DNA of 64,000 nucleotides from Microbacterium ureisolvens. Lineage in GTDB: Bacteria; Actinomycetota; Actinomycetes; Actinomycetales; Microbacteriaceae. The notes under the pieces are model-generated. The model was given only the letters and a program-made list of their open reading frames with translations, searched no databases and was not told the origin of the DNA. The DNA is taken from positions 417,978-481,977 of the forward strand of contig NZ_JADIJE010000003.1 in NCBI RefSeq assembly GCF_015278315.1, read 5' to 3'. Below are positions 15,802-24,069 of the stretch, piece by piece. A program made the position numbers and the translations under genes. Numbering within the stretch: the stretch's first letter is position 1; each line of letters begins with the position of its first letter.

Positions 15802-17036
15802 CCTCCATGGCGACAGTCGTCTTCTGCCCCGTGACGTTCAACCTCGCCGAGGTCACGCGCATGATCGAGGTGGCCCGAGCGCTCGACCCGGCGCACCGCG
15901 TGGTGTTCATGGGGTACGAGGCGGGCTTCGCGCACCTCATCGCCGACGCCGGCTTCGAGTACCGCGCCTGCGAGCCGGCGATGAGCGCCGCGCAGCGCGA
16001 GCAGCTGATGCGGTTCGACCAGGGGAAGACGCTGCGGAGCCCCCTGACGGACGACCTCGTCTCGGCACGCGTCGACGTCGAGCGGGCACTGCTCCGGGAG
16101 ACGGATGCCGCAGCCGTCGTGATCGGATCCAACGTGACGTCGATGATCTCGGCGCGGGCCGAGAAGGTGCCGCTGTTCTACGCGGTGCCGTTCGCGCTCA
16201 CCAGTCCGCAGGTGGAGCAGACCCGCCGGCTCGGGCTGGTGCGGGGGAGCGGCCGGATCGCGCACGCCGCGGACAGGGTGGCGACCAGCCTGCTGCGCTG
16301 GGCGTACAACCGCGCGCCGCTGGCGCCGCGTGCGTTCGCCCGGGTCGCGACGGCGAACGGCGTACCGCCGCTGAAGACCGTCGTGTCACTGCTCGAAGCC
16401 GACCACAACCTCCTCACCGTGATGTCGTGGGAGCTGCGCGGCTACACGCTGCCGGCCGGCTATCAGCGGGTCGGGCCGATCTTCGCGCACATCGACGCGC
16501 CCATGCCGCCGATCGTGGCCGAGCTCGCCGCGCGAGATCAGCCGCTGGTGTATCTGGGCCTCGGCTCGTCGGCAAGCCGTGAGATGGTGCTGGCGGCGGC
16601 ATCGCAGCTCGGAACGCTGCCGGTCGATGTCGTCGCACCGGTGCGGCACTATCTGCAGAGCGGAGATGTGCTCCCGCCGAACGTGCACGTCACGGATCTC
16701 CTGCCCACCCACCTGCTGGGCGGCCTCGTCGACGCCGCCGTGCTGCACGGCGGCCAGGGGACGGTGCAGACGGCGTGCGCGGCCGGCATCCCGTTCGTCG
16801 GCATGGGGCTGCAGCCGGAGCAGGTGTGGAACGTCGACCGCTGCGTCGCGCAGGGCAACGCCCTCGCGCTCTCGCCGAAGCAGGCGGGCACGCCCGCGCT
16901 CGCTGCGGCGGTCCGGCGGCTGCTGTCGGACGCCGGCATCCGTGCCGCGGCGGATCGCGTCCGCGCCGAGTTCGCGGAAGAAGACGGCGCCGCGGCATCC
17001 GCTCGCGTCATCGAGGAGGCACTCGCCGCGCGGTGA
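15798..17036 (+). CDS. UDP-glycosyltransferase of the macrolide-glycosyltransferase type
   Basis: The product has 412 residues with a GT-B fold. The N-terminal VVFCPVTFNLAEVTRM is the acceptor domain; the C-terminal half has VYLGLGSSASREM and the donor-sugar motif LHGGQGTVQTACAAGIPFV. It has no signal peptide or membrane segment. The ATG at 15798 overlaps the erm stop; a second ATG at 15807 is possible. Translational coupling to erm suggests it glycosylates and inactivates macrolides, as the Mgt/OleD enzymes of Streptomyces do. That substrate is an inference from context; the family also glycosylates lipids and flavonoids. Confidence 0.82.
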   Translation: MTSMATVVFCPVTFNLAEVTRMIEVARALDPAHRVVFMGYEAGFAHLIADAGFEYRACEPAMSAAQREQLMRFDQGKTLRSPLTDDLVSARVDVERALLRETDAAAVVIGSNVTSMISARAEKVPLFYAVPFALTSPQVEQTRRLGLVRGSGRIAHAADRVATSLLRWAYNRAPLAPRAFARVATANGVPPLKTVVSLLEADHNLLTVMSWELRGYTLPAGYQRVGPIFAHIDAPMPPIVAELAARDQPLVYLGLGSSASREMVLAAASQLGTLPVDVVAPVRHYLQSGDVLPPNVHVTDLLPTHLLGGLVDAAVLHGGQGTVQTACAAGIPFVGMGLQPEQVWNVDRCVAQGNALALSPKQAGTPALAAAVRRLLSDAGIRAAADRVRAEFAEEDGAAASARVIEEALAAR

Positions 17037-17066
17037 GGAGACGGCGACGGATGCCGCGACCGCCCC

Positions 17067-18056
17067 TCAGCCGAGCGCGCGCAGTCGCTCGAGCAACGGC
17101 TCCGCGGCCTCGGCGAGGAAGCGGTCCTGCGCCTCGTCGCCGATCTGCACGATCGCCACGTCGGTGAAGCCCGCATCGAGGTAGGGCCGCACGCTCTCGG
17201 CGATGGCGTCGAGGTCGGGCCCGCACGGGATCGATGAGGCGACGTCCTCCGGGCGCACGAACTTGCTGGCCGCCTCGAAGCCCGCCGGCGTGGTCAGGTC
17301 GGCGTTCACCGGCCACCCGCCGCCGAACCACCGGAACTGGTCGTGCGCGCGCTGGATGGCGGTCTCCTCGTCCGGATCCCACGACACCGGGATCTGGCCG
17401 ATCTTGCGCGAGTCGCCGGCGCCGAGACCGGACTCCGCGCCGTACACCTCGTTCCACTGCTGCACCAGCTCCGCCTGGGGCTCGACCGCGATCATGTGGT
17501 CGGCCAGCGGCGCGAAGGCGCCGATCGACTCGGGGCCCGAGACTGCCACGCCGATCTCGACCGGGGCGTCGGGGACGTCCCAGATGCGCGCGGAGTCGAC
17601 CCGGAAGTGCTCGCCCACGTAGGTCAGCAGCTCGCCCGAGTGCAGTTCCCGGATGATCTCGATGGCTTCGACCAGGCGGTCCTGGCGTGTGTCGACGTTC
17701 GGCCAGCCCTGGCCCACGACATGCTCGTTGAGGCTCTCACCAGAGCCCAGGCCGAGCAGGAACCGGCCCTCGCTGAGGATCTGCAGGGTCGCCGACTTCT
17801 GGGCGACCACGGCGGGGTGATACCGCATGGTGGGGCACGTCACGTAGGTCATGAGCTCGACGCGGGACGTCACCTGCGCCACGGCGCCGAGCACGGTCCA
17901 GGCGTACGGGGAGTGGCCCTGGCTGACCAGCCAGGGGGAGTAGTGATCGCTGGACACCTCGAAGTCGAATCCGGCGTCCTCGGCCGCCTGCGCGTAGCGC
18001 ACCAGCTCCCGGGGACCGCTCTGCTCGCCCATCAGGGTGTATCCGAATCGCACCAT
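17067..18056 (-). CDS. LLM-class F420-dependent oxidoreductase (G6PD-like family)
   Basis: The product has about 329 residues. The N-terminal RFGYTLMGEQSGPRELVRYAQ, SSDHYSPW, the LGLGSGESLNEHVVG segment and a C-terminal DVAIVQIGDEA match the F420-dependent glucose-6-phosphate-dehydrogenase-like group of luciferase-fold enzymes. It is soluble and presumably reduces or uses F420; the substrate is unknown. GGAGGAG lies before two consecutive ATGs (18059 and 18056); the second has the better spacing. It is convergent with the glycosyltransferase gene, so it is not part of the erm operon. Confidence 0.87.
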   Translation of the reverse strand: MVRFGYTLMGEQSGPRELVRYAQAAEDAGFDFEVSSDHYSPWLVSQGHSPYAWTVLGAVAQVTSRVELMTYVTCPTMRYHPAVVAQKSATLQILSEGRFLLGLGSGESLNEHVVGQGWPNVDTRQDRLVEAIEIIRELHSGELLTYVGEHFRVDSARIWDVPDAPVEIGVAVSGPESIGAFAPLADHMIAVEPQAELVQQWNEVYGAESGLGAGDSRKIGQIPVSWDPDEETAIQRAHDQFRWFGGGWPVNADLTTPAGFEAASKFVRPEDVASSIPCGPDLDAIAESVRPYLDAGFTDVAIVQIGDEAQDRFLAEAAEPLLERLRALG

Positions 18057-18167
18057 CATCGCTCCTCCGCGTCTGCGATCTGCGCCGCCCGGACGGCGGC
18101 CGGTCCTGGGCACGATACGGATGCGATGCCGCCGTCGCCGGGGGATTGCGGGCAGCGGGCGCCGATG

Positions 18168-19151
18168 CTACGGCTGCGAGGGATGTGCGGGCGGCGCGGG
18201 TGGGTGCGCCGCGCGGGCGAGCCGCTCGGCCAGCCCGCCCAGTGCGCTGCGCAGCTCAGGGGCATCGAGCACCTCGACGTCGGCGTCGAGCATCGTGACC
18301 CACAGCGCCAGCTGATGCGGGTCGTCCGAGCCGACGTGGACGAGGCACGTCGAATCGTCGATCGGCTCAACGAGGATGGACGACGGGATGCGCCGCTGCA
18401 GCACGTCGGCGGCGACGTGCGCCCGGACGGTCGCGCGGTACTGCCAGTGCGCTCGCCCGAGTTGCCCGTCCACGTAGGCGGCCACACCGCCGTCGGGTTC
18501 CGCCCGCGGTGCGAATCGGGGCCCGGTGGGGATGACGGGCCGGATGTGCTCGACGGGGAACAGCCGCCAGTCGGACGCGACGGGCACCCAGGCGAGCAGG
18601 TGCCAGGCGCCCTGGCTGCTCACGAGTCGGTGGGGCTCGACGTCGAAGCGCTCGTCGGGCGTCTCGGGTGCCACGCGGTGGAAGCGCAGGCGCTCTCGTG
18701 CCCGGATCGCCGTGGCGACGGCGGTGAGCACCTCGGTGGACACTGGCGATCTCGTGCCGTGCAGCGCGAGGATCGCTCCGTGCAGCGCGTCCACCCGGTG
18801 CCGAAGGCGCGACGGCATCACCTGTTCCAGCTTGGTGAGCGAGCGCACGGACGTCTCGTCGATGCCCGCGACGCCCGACGTGCCGGCTAGACGCAGGCCC
18901 ACCGCCACCGCGATCGCGTCGTCGTCGTCGAGCAGCAGCGGCGGGATGTCGCCGCCCGATCCGAGCCGGTAGCCGCCGATGCGGCCCACTGTCGCCTCCA
19001 CGGGGTATCCGAGCGTGCGCAGCCGCTCGACGTCCGCCCGCACCGTGCGGGTCGTCACGTCGAGTCGCTGGGCGAGCTCGGGCCCCGACAGGTCGGGGTG
19101 GGCGTGCAGCAGCGCGAGCAGTCGCAGCAGGCGGGCGGAGGTCTCGAGCAC
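18168..19151 (-). CDS. WYL-domain HTH transcriptional regulator (YafY/DeoR-like)
   Basis: The product has about 327 residues. Residues 1-55 form a winged helix (LLRLLALLHAHPDLSGPELAQRLDVTTRTVRADVERL), followed by a wing with VGRIGGYRL. The middle carries a WYL domain (LVSSQGAWHLLAWVP), and the C-terminus a WCX-type region. WYL domains bind small ligands or nucleic acids. GTG 19151 is chosen from the family N-terminus. It is divergent from an epoxide hydrolase gene, and an 8-bp inverted repeat lies between them (19170-19194), so it probably controls that gene and itself. Confidence 0.87.
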   Translation of the reverse strand: MLETSARLLRLLALLHAHPDLSGPELAQRLDVTTRTVRADVERLRTLGYPVEATVGRIGGYRLGSGGDIPPLLLDDDDAIAVAVGLRLAGTSGVAGIDETSVRSLTKLEQVMPSRLRHRVDALHGAILALHGTRSPVSTEVLTAVATAIRARERLRFHRVAPETPDERFDVEPHRLVSSQGAWHLLAWVPVASDWRLFPVEHIRPVIPTGPRFAPRAEPDGGVAAYVDGQLGRAHWQYRATVRAHVAADVLQRRIPSSILVEPIDDSTCLVHVGSDDPHQLALWVTMLDADVEVLDAPELRSALGGLAERLARAAHPPAPPAHPSQP

Positions 19152-19169
19152 GTCTCCAGATTGGCACGA

Positions 19170-19194
19170 AAGGCGGAACGAAGTGCTCCGCCTT
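19170..19194. promoter_or_regulatory. Inverted-repeat operator in the WYL/epoxide hydrolase divergent promoter
   Basis: AAGGCGGA (19170-19177) and TCCGCCTT (19187-19194) are perfect arms with a 9-bp centre. The right arm ends six bases before the -10-like TAGCGT (19201-19206) of the epoxide hydrolase gene. It is the obvious target for the WYL regulator encoded on the other side. Confidence 0.6.
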
Positions 19195-19200
19195 CGGTCA

Positions 19201-19206
19201 TAGCGT
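19201..19206 (+). promoter_or_regulatory. -10 hexamer of a leaderless promoter
   Basis: TAGCGT lies exactly six bases before the ATG of the epoxide hydrolase gene (19213). Confidence 0.45.
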
Positions 19207-19212
19207 GAGGGT

Positions 19213-20421
19213 ATGAACACCGCAGCGAACGACATCCGTCCCTTCCGGATCCAGATCGACGATGCCGCCGTCGACGACCTGCGCCACCGTCTGCGCCACA
19301 CGCGCTGGCCTTCGACGTCCGTCGTGGAGGGCTGGGAGCGCGGCGTGCCGCAGGACTACCTGCAAGGTCTCGCCGCGTATTGGAGCGACGCGTTCGACTG
19401 GCGTGCCAGAGAGCGGAGGCTGAATCGCCTCGACCAGTTCGTGACCGACGTCGACGGACAGGCCGTGCACTTCGTCCACGTCCGGTCATCGCAGGCCGAT
19501 GCGGTGCCCCTCCTGATGATCCACGGCTGGCCGAGCACGCCGTTCGAGTTCGACGACGTCGTCGGGTCCCTCACCGATCCCGCGCGCGACGAGGTCGACG
19601 GCGTGCCGGTGGCCTTCCACGTCGTCGCGCCTTCGCTCCCGGGGTACGGCTTCTCGACACCCTTGGCGGGGGCCGGCTGGGGCAATCTGTTCCGCGTCGC
19701 CCAGGCGTTCGCCGAGATCATGGAGCGCCTCGGGTACGAGCGCTACCTCGTCCACGGAACGGATGCCGGAGCGGGCGTCGCCGGCCTTCTCGGGATGGTC
19801 GCGCCCGAACGGGTGATCGGGGTCCACCTGACCGGCACGGCGCCCGCCATGCCGTTCGGTCCTCCCATCGACGCCGCTTCGCTCACCGGCGCCGACCGTC
19901 GGCGCGCCGAGCGCTTCAATGAGGCTCAGGAGGATGCCTACGGCTATCTGCACCTGCAGTCGACGCGGCCGCAGACGCTGGCCTACGCGCTCGCCGACTC
20001 GCCGGTCGCGCAGCTCGCGTGGATCGCGGAGAAGTTCCACGAGTGGACCGACCCCGAGCACGAGCTTCCCGACGAGGCGGTCGATCGCGACGCGCTGCTC
20101 ACGGCCGTCAGCATCGCCTGGTTCACGGGAGCCGGCGGATCGTCGGCGCACGCCACCTACGAGGGGATGCAGGTCTACCGTCAGATGGCTGCCGCGCAGG
20201 ACGGAGCGGATGCCGCCCACGAGACGCCGTCCGGACCGCCGACGGGTGTGGCGGTCTTTGCAGCCGACAACACCGTCCGGAGCATCCTCGATCCTGCCGG
20301 CGCGATGGTGCACTGGCGCGAATACGACCGTGGCGGCCATTTCCCGGGGATGGAGACGCCCGAACTGCTCGTGGCCGACCTCGACGCGTTCGCGCGGCTC
20401 GTCGTCGCCGGCGGCGAGTGA
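19213..20421 (+). CDS. Epoxide hydrolase (EHN-domain alpha/beta hydrolase)
   Basis: The product has 402 residues. The N-terminal EHN region (IRPFRIQIDDAAVDDLRHRL) is followed by an alpha/beta hydrolase core: oxyanion-hole motif HGWPST, the nucleophile elbow HGTDAGAG with Asp as nucleophile, and a catalytic His in RGGHFPGME near the C-terminus. An Asp nucleophile marks microsomal-type epoxide hydrolases, which convert epoxides to diols. It is cytoplasmic. It is divergent from the WYL regulator with an operator-like repeat between, so it is probably induced by a substrate-like ligand. Confidence 0.9.
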   Translation: MNTAANDIRPFRIQIDDAAVDDLRHRLRHTRWPSTSVVEGWERGVPQDYLQGLAAYWSDAFDWRARERRLNRLDQFVTDVDGQAVHFVHVRSSQADAVPLLMIHGWPSTPFEFDDVVGSLTDPARDEVDGVPVAFHVVAPSLPGYGFSTPLAGAGWGNLFRVAQAFAEIMERLGYERYLVHGTDAGAGVAGLLGMVAPERVIGVHLTGTAPAMPFGPPIDAASLTGADRRRAERFNEAQEDAYGYLHLQSTRPQTLAYALADSPVAQLAWIAEKFHEWTDPEHELPDEAVDRDALLTAVSIAWFTGAGGSSAHATYEGMQVYRQMAAAQDGADAAHETPSGPPTGVAVFAADNTVRSILDPAGAMVHWREYDRGGHFPGMETPELLVADLDAFARLVVAGGE

Positions 20422-20435
20422 GGCCGGTTGCGGGC

Positions 20436-20441
20436 TACGGT
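20436..20441 (+). promoter_or_regulatory. -10 hexamer of a leaderless promoter
   Basis: TACGGT lies seven bases before the ATG at 20449 of the AlkZ-like gene. Confidence 0.4.
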
Positions 20442-20448
20442 CTTTCCC

Positions 20449-21534
20449 ATGACCCCGCACCAGCTCAGCCGCGACCAGGCGCGGCGCCTGGTGGTGCGTG
20501 CCCAGCTGCTCGACGCCGACCGCCCGGGCGATGTCGTCGAGGTCGCCGAGCAGCTGGGGTACATCAAGATCGATCCCACCGCGACGATCGCGCCGTGCGA
20601 GCACACCGTGCTGTGGTCGCGGATCGGGTGGTCGTACGAGCCCGGGCAGCTGCGCAAGGTCGTCGAGGATGACCGCCTGCTGTTCGAATTCGACGGCACC
20701 TTCCGCCCGATGAGCCTGCTGCCGCTCCTGCTGCCCGGCATGCGGCGGTGGCCGCAGCGCGAGAGCAGCCGGCAGTGGCTCGAGGCGAACGCGCGATTCC
20801 GGACGGATGTGCTGGCGCGGCTGCGCGCCGAGGGGCCGCTGCTGGCGAGCGACATCCCCGACACGGCGCAGGTGAGCCAGGCGCCCGACGGCTGGTCGGG
20901 ATCGAACCAGGTGCCCCACATGCTCGAGTTCCTCCGCAGGCAGGGCGAGGTGGCGATCGTCGGGCGCGAGGGCCGTCACCGCCGCTGGGATCTCGCCGAG
21001 CGCGTGTATCCGCAGGACCTGCCGGCGTACGACGAGGACGAGGCGGAGCGCCTCCTGGAGCAGCGCCGGCTTCAGGCGGCGGGTATCGCTCGACCGCACC
21101 GCTGGTGGAGCGGCGTGGGCAAGGACACCGGCGAGCCTGCGGTCGTCGAGGGGAGCACGGTGAAGTACCGCGTCGATCCCGAAGCCCTGGCGTCGCTCGA
21201 CGAGGACGCCGGCGGGCGCGTGGCCTTCCTGAACCCGTACGACAGCCTGCTCTTCGACCGCCGGCGCCTCACAGAGCTGTTCGACTTCACGTACGTGCTC
21301 GAGCAGTTCAAGCCCAAGGCGCAGCGCCGCTACGGCTTCTTCGCGCACCCGATCCTGATGGGCGACCGCTTCATCGGGATGCTCGATGCCGAGGTCGACC
21401 GTGAGCGCGAGGTGCTGCGGGTCGACGCGATCCACGAGTTCCTTCCCTTCGACCCGGAGGAGACCGAGGCGGTGCGCGCGGAGATCGGCGATCTCGCGGA
21501 GTGGCTGGGGGTCTCGGTCACCGGCGTGCAGTGA
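20449..21534 (+). CDS. AlkZ/YcaQ-like winged-helix DNA glycosylase family protein
   Basis: The product has 361 residues. It shows the HTH_42 (AlkZ/YcaQ) pattern: SRDQARRLVVRAQLL, then EQLGYIKIDPTATIAPCEHTVLWSR split by short loops, a middle with GREGRHRRWDLAERVYP, and the C-terminal PYDSLLFDRRR followed by YVLEQFKP and RYGFFAHPIL. Characterised members unhook DNA interstrand crosslinks or remove alkylated bases. The ATG at 20449 has no ribosome site but follows a -10-like TACGGT by seven bases. It is probably independent of the epoxide hydrolase. The catalytic glutamine motif was not verified. Confidence 0.85.
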   Translation: MTPHQLSRDQARRLVVRAQLLDADRPGDVVEVAEQLGYIKIDPTATIAPCEHTVLWSRIGWSYEPGQLRKVVEDDRLLFEFDGTFRPMSLLPLLLPGMRRWPQRESSRQWLEANARFRTDVLARLRAEGPLLASDIPDTAQVSQAPDGWSGSNQVPHMLEFLRRQGEVAIVGREGRHRRWDLAERVYPQDLPAYDEDEAERLLEQRRLQAAGIARPHRWWSGVGKDTGEPAVVEGSTVKYRVDPEALASLDEDAGGRVAFLNPYDSLLFDRRRLTELFDFTYVLEQFKPKAQRRYGFFAHPILMGDRFIGMLDAEVDREREVLRVDAIHEFLPFDPEETEAVRAEIGDLAEWLGVSVTGVQ

Positions 21535-21555
21535 AGGCGGCCGGGCTGTTCTGGG

Positions 21556-21561
21556 TACGCT
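21556..21561 (+). promoter_or_regulatory. -10 hexamer of a leaderless promoter
   Basis: TACGCT lies seven bases before the GTG at 21569 of the GNAT gene. Confidence 0.45.
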
Positions 21562-21568
21562 CGAACCC

Positions 21569-22078
21569 GTGATTGCTCGCACGCTCGCCGATGGCGCGAC
21601 TCTTCGTGAAGCACGACCCGGCGACGAGCCGGGCATCCTCCGGTGCATCCAGGGCCTCGCGGTATACGAGCGGGAGCCCGACGCGGTGGAGAACACCGTC
21701 GAGGCGCTCCAGGCGACACTCTTCGCCGGCGACGCGAAGGCCTTCGCGCACCTGGTCGAGAAGGACGGCGAGATCGTCGGCATCGCGATCTGGTTCGTGA
21801 CGTATTCGACCTGGACCGGCCGGCACGGCATCTGGCTCGAGGACCTCTTCGTCGACGACGCGCACCGCGCCTTCGGCTACGGCAGAGCCCTGCTCGCCTC
21901 GCTTGCGGCGGTGTGCGTGGCGCGGGATTACTCCCGGTTCGAGTGGACCGTCCTGGATTGGAACGAGCCGGCGATCGGCTTCTACCGCGCGATCGGCGCT
22001 GCTCCCATGGAGGAGTGGACCACCCAGCGCCTGACCGGGGGAGCGCTCGCCGCGCTCGCCGCGACGCTCCCCGCGTGA
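21569..22078 (+). CDS. GNAT-family N-acetyltransferase (diamine/spermidine-type)
   Basis: The product has 169 residues. The GNAT core is visible as LREARPGDEPGILRCI at the N-terminus, the acetyl-CoA-binding segment FGYGRALLASLA with LEDLFVDDAHR before it, and WNEPAIGFYRAIGA at the C-terminus. The layout (IWLEDLFV, then the CoA loop, then WTVLDWN) resembles diamine acetyltransferases, but the substrate is not certain. The GTG start has no Shine-Dalgarno sequence and follows a -10-like TACGCT. Confidence 0.87.
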   Translation: MIARTLADGATLREARPGDEPGILRCIQGLAVYEREPDAVENTVEALQATLFAGDAKAFAHLVEKDGEIVGIAIWFVTYSTWTGRHGIWLEDLFVDDAHRAFGYGRALLASLAAVCVARDYSRFEWTVLDWNEPAIGFYRAIGAAPMEEWTTQRLTGGALAALAATLPA

Positions 22079-22100
22079 ATCGCGGCAGCGCCCGATCCGC

Positions 22101-22436
22101 TCAGGGCACGCGGTTGGACACCGTCAGCAGCACCACCGCGTCCTCGAGCGCCTCGAGGCTGTGACGCTGGGGTGGCACGGTGAGATGGTCTCCGGATGCC
22201 CCGTCCCAGGATTCCGCGCCGGCGACGAGGCGCACGCGTCCTCGCAGCACCTGCAGCGTGGCTTCGTGAGGGCTCTCGTGCTCGGCGAGCTCGTGGCCGG
22301 CCTGCAGGGCGATGACGGTCTCTCGCAGCGCGTGTTCGTGCCCGCCGCGGATCGTCCGGGCCGCTCGGCCGCTCGACGCCTCGCGCGCCTTCGCCATCAG
22401 ATCGTCGATCAGGTCGGCCAGGTCCGTGCTGTCCAT
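22101..22436 (-). CDS. Small cupin-domain protein
   Basis: The product has 111 residues: an N-terminal helix (DLADLIDDLMAKAREAS) followed by a single cupin barrel with HELAEHESPHEATLQVLRG and a second motif around SGDHLTVPPQRH. It probably binds a metal through these His/Glu residues. It resembles small stress or LuxR-linked cupins of unknown substrate. The ATG at 22436 has GGAGG eight bases upstream; an earlier ATG at 22451 has worse spacing. It is convergent with the GNAT gene. Confidence 0.78.
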   Translation of the reverse strand: MDSTDLADLIDDLMAKAREASSGRAARTIRGGHEHALRETVIALQAGHELAEHESPHEATLQVLRGRVRLVAGAESWDGASGDHLTVPPQRHSLEALEDAVVLLTVSNRVP

Positions 22437-22513
22437 CCGCTTCGCCTCCATCGCCTCCGCTGCGCCGGAGTCTACCCGGACCGATTCCCCGACTGAGGGA
22501 AGCCCGAGGGATC

Positions 22514-22836
22514 TCAGCCCAGTGTCTCGGTCTCGCCCTCGTCGGGCGGCTCGCTGACCACCTGCAGACCACCCGGTGAGTTGGCCGTCCGCATCAGCGC
22601 CTCGAGCCAGGTGCGGTTGATGCGCGCCGGGCGGCCGCCGAAATAGCTGAACACCAGGCTCGCCCCCGCATGGACCAGACGGTCGTGCGTCCGCCCCCGG
22701 TGCTGACATCCCCGTGCCAGGTGAAGAAGAACGGCTCATTGCGTCGGAGCTTCGTGCCGATGGCGACCTGGAGGTGCGACAGCACCCGGTCGTCGAAGTC
22801 CGTGCGGATGCCGCCCTCGTAGATGAACTTGCCCAC
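22514..22836 (-). pseudogene. DUF7882-type small protein gene with a frameshift
   Basis: The first part (MGKFIYEGGIRTDFDDRVLS, then HLQVAIGTKLRRNEPFFFTW and GGGRTTVW) matches the small actinobacterial DUF7882 family, often mis-annotated as an ATP-dependent DNA ligase. After GGRTTVW (22675-22677) the expected HAGASLVFSYFGGRPARINR and WLEALMRTANSPGGLQVVSE continue in a different minus-strand frame to a stop at 22514-22516. The reading is restored by adding one base near 22673-22674. It is either a genuine one-base deletion or a sequencing error. The family's function is unknown. Confidence 0.75.
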
Positions 22837-22953
22837 GTGTCTCTCCTCGCCCGGCCGTCATTCACCGGACAAGGAGACTCTCCGTCAGCGCCGTCGGGCA
22901 CCGACGGGCACAGACTCGGACGCGAAAGCGCCGCACGGGAAACGAAGGGAGGC

Positions 22954-23895
22954 TCAGCCTCCGCGCAGCGTCTGGCGGGGGGTGCGACCGTAGGCCTCGC
23001 GATAGTGCCGGGCGAAGCGCGAGGCGCTCGAGAAGCCCCAACGATGGGCGATGTCTGCCACGCCCGATCGGGTGCCCTGCTCCATCTCCGCGTGCGCACC
23101 GGCGAGCCTCTGCCGCCGCAGATACTCCGTCGGAGTCTGGTCGAGGGCGCGGCGGAACGCGTATTGCAGGCCGCGCGTGGAGATGTCGGCGGCCTCGGCG
23201 ACGTCGTCCACCGTGATCGGCTCGTGGGCGTGCGCCTCGATGTACGCGATCGCCCGCCGCACGCTGCGCGGAGCCGCTCGGCGCTGGGCGGTGCGCTCGA
23301 GCGCATCGCCGAACGCCGGCGAGAACGTCGCGAGCGTCGTGTGCAGCGCGTGACGCCGCAGCTCGGCCTCGATCATGGCCGACTCGGGACCGGGGACCAG
23401 CAGCGAAGCCGCCAGGTGCTGGAAGACACGCTCCCAGTGAGCCGCGAGGTCGCGATGCACCGGCGAGGAGCTCAGCGCGGGCGAGCGCAGCACGAACCGG
23501 TCGTCGCCGGTGAGACGTCGGGCGTCCTCCTCTGCGAGCACCCGATCGAAGATCAGTGCGCGCACATCGGCGTGCCGCTGCCACCGCGCCTTCGTGGGAC
23601 CGTCCAGAGCGACCCACGGCATGCCCGCGTTGAGGTCGCCACGCGGAGTGCCCACCCACGCGCCTCGCGACGCCACGCGGCACGCCATCAGCTGACCTTC
23701 CGGCTCGACCGCCGATTGCACCGACGCGGACAGCCCGTAGTTCACGATCGAGAACCCGGGAATCGCGGCGGACTTCCACGTGAACGCGAACGTCCGCGGG
23801 TCCACGCGCTGCAGCGCCGCGGACGGCACGAACTGCCGCCAGGTCTCCTCGACGTCGCCGACCTCGCGCGACGCGAGCGTGAGAAGCTCGCCCAA
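22954..23895 (-). CDS. AraC-family transcriptional regulator
   Basis: The product has 313 residues. The C-terminal 100 residues hold the two helix-turn-helix motifs of AraC/XylS proteins: AIAYIEAHAHEPITVDDVAEAADISTRGL split over helix 1, and SGVADIAHRWGFSSASRFARHYREAYG for the second, ending PRQTLRGG. The N-terminal 200 residues resemble the AraC-binding-like (DUF/AraC_binding_2) domain. It is divergent from the Na+/H+ antiporter gene with a 174-bp intergenic region, so it may control it, but no clear operator was seen. Confidence 0.88.
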   Translation of the reverse strand: MGELLTLASREVGDVEETWRQFVPSAALQRVDPRTFAFTWKSAAIPGFSIVNYGLSASVQSAVEPEGQLMACRVASRGAWVGTPRGDLNAGMPWVALDGPTKARWQRHADVRALIFDRVLAEEDARRLTGDDRFVLRSPALSSSPVHRDLAAHWERVFQHLAASLLVPGPESAMIEAELRRHALHTTLATFSPAFGDALERTAQRRAAPRSVRRAIAYIEAHAHEPITVDDVAEAADISTRGLQYAFRRALDQTPTEYLRRQRLAGAHAEMEQGTRSGVADIAHRWGFSSASRFARHYREAYGRTPRQTLRGG

Positions 23896-24069
23896 GTTGC
23901 CCCCTCCGACAAATGTGCGCTCTCCGGCGGCGAGACCGGTCCGGCCACTCTATCTCGCGTCACGCCCACTCGGCCGCCGTCGCTCGCGTCGCCTCGACGT
24001 CGCGACGTCATCCGGGAATCCCGTCACGGCCTGTGCGGTTGGAGGATCATTGCACCGAAGGGAGCCCGC

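Noticed and set aside
19486..21831. 781-codon minus-strand frame
   Set aside because: It runs opposite the epoxide hydrolase and AlkZ-like genes. Both show catalytic or family motifs in the plus frames; the minus frame shows none.
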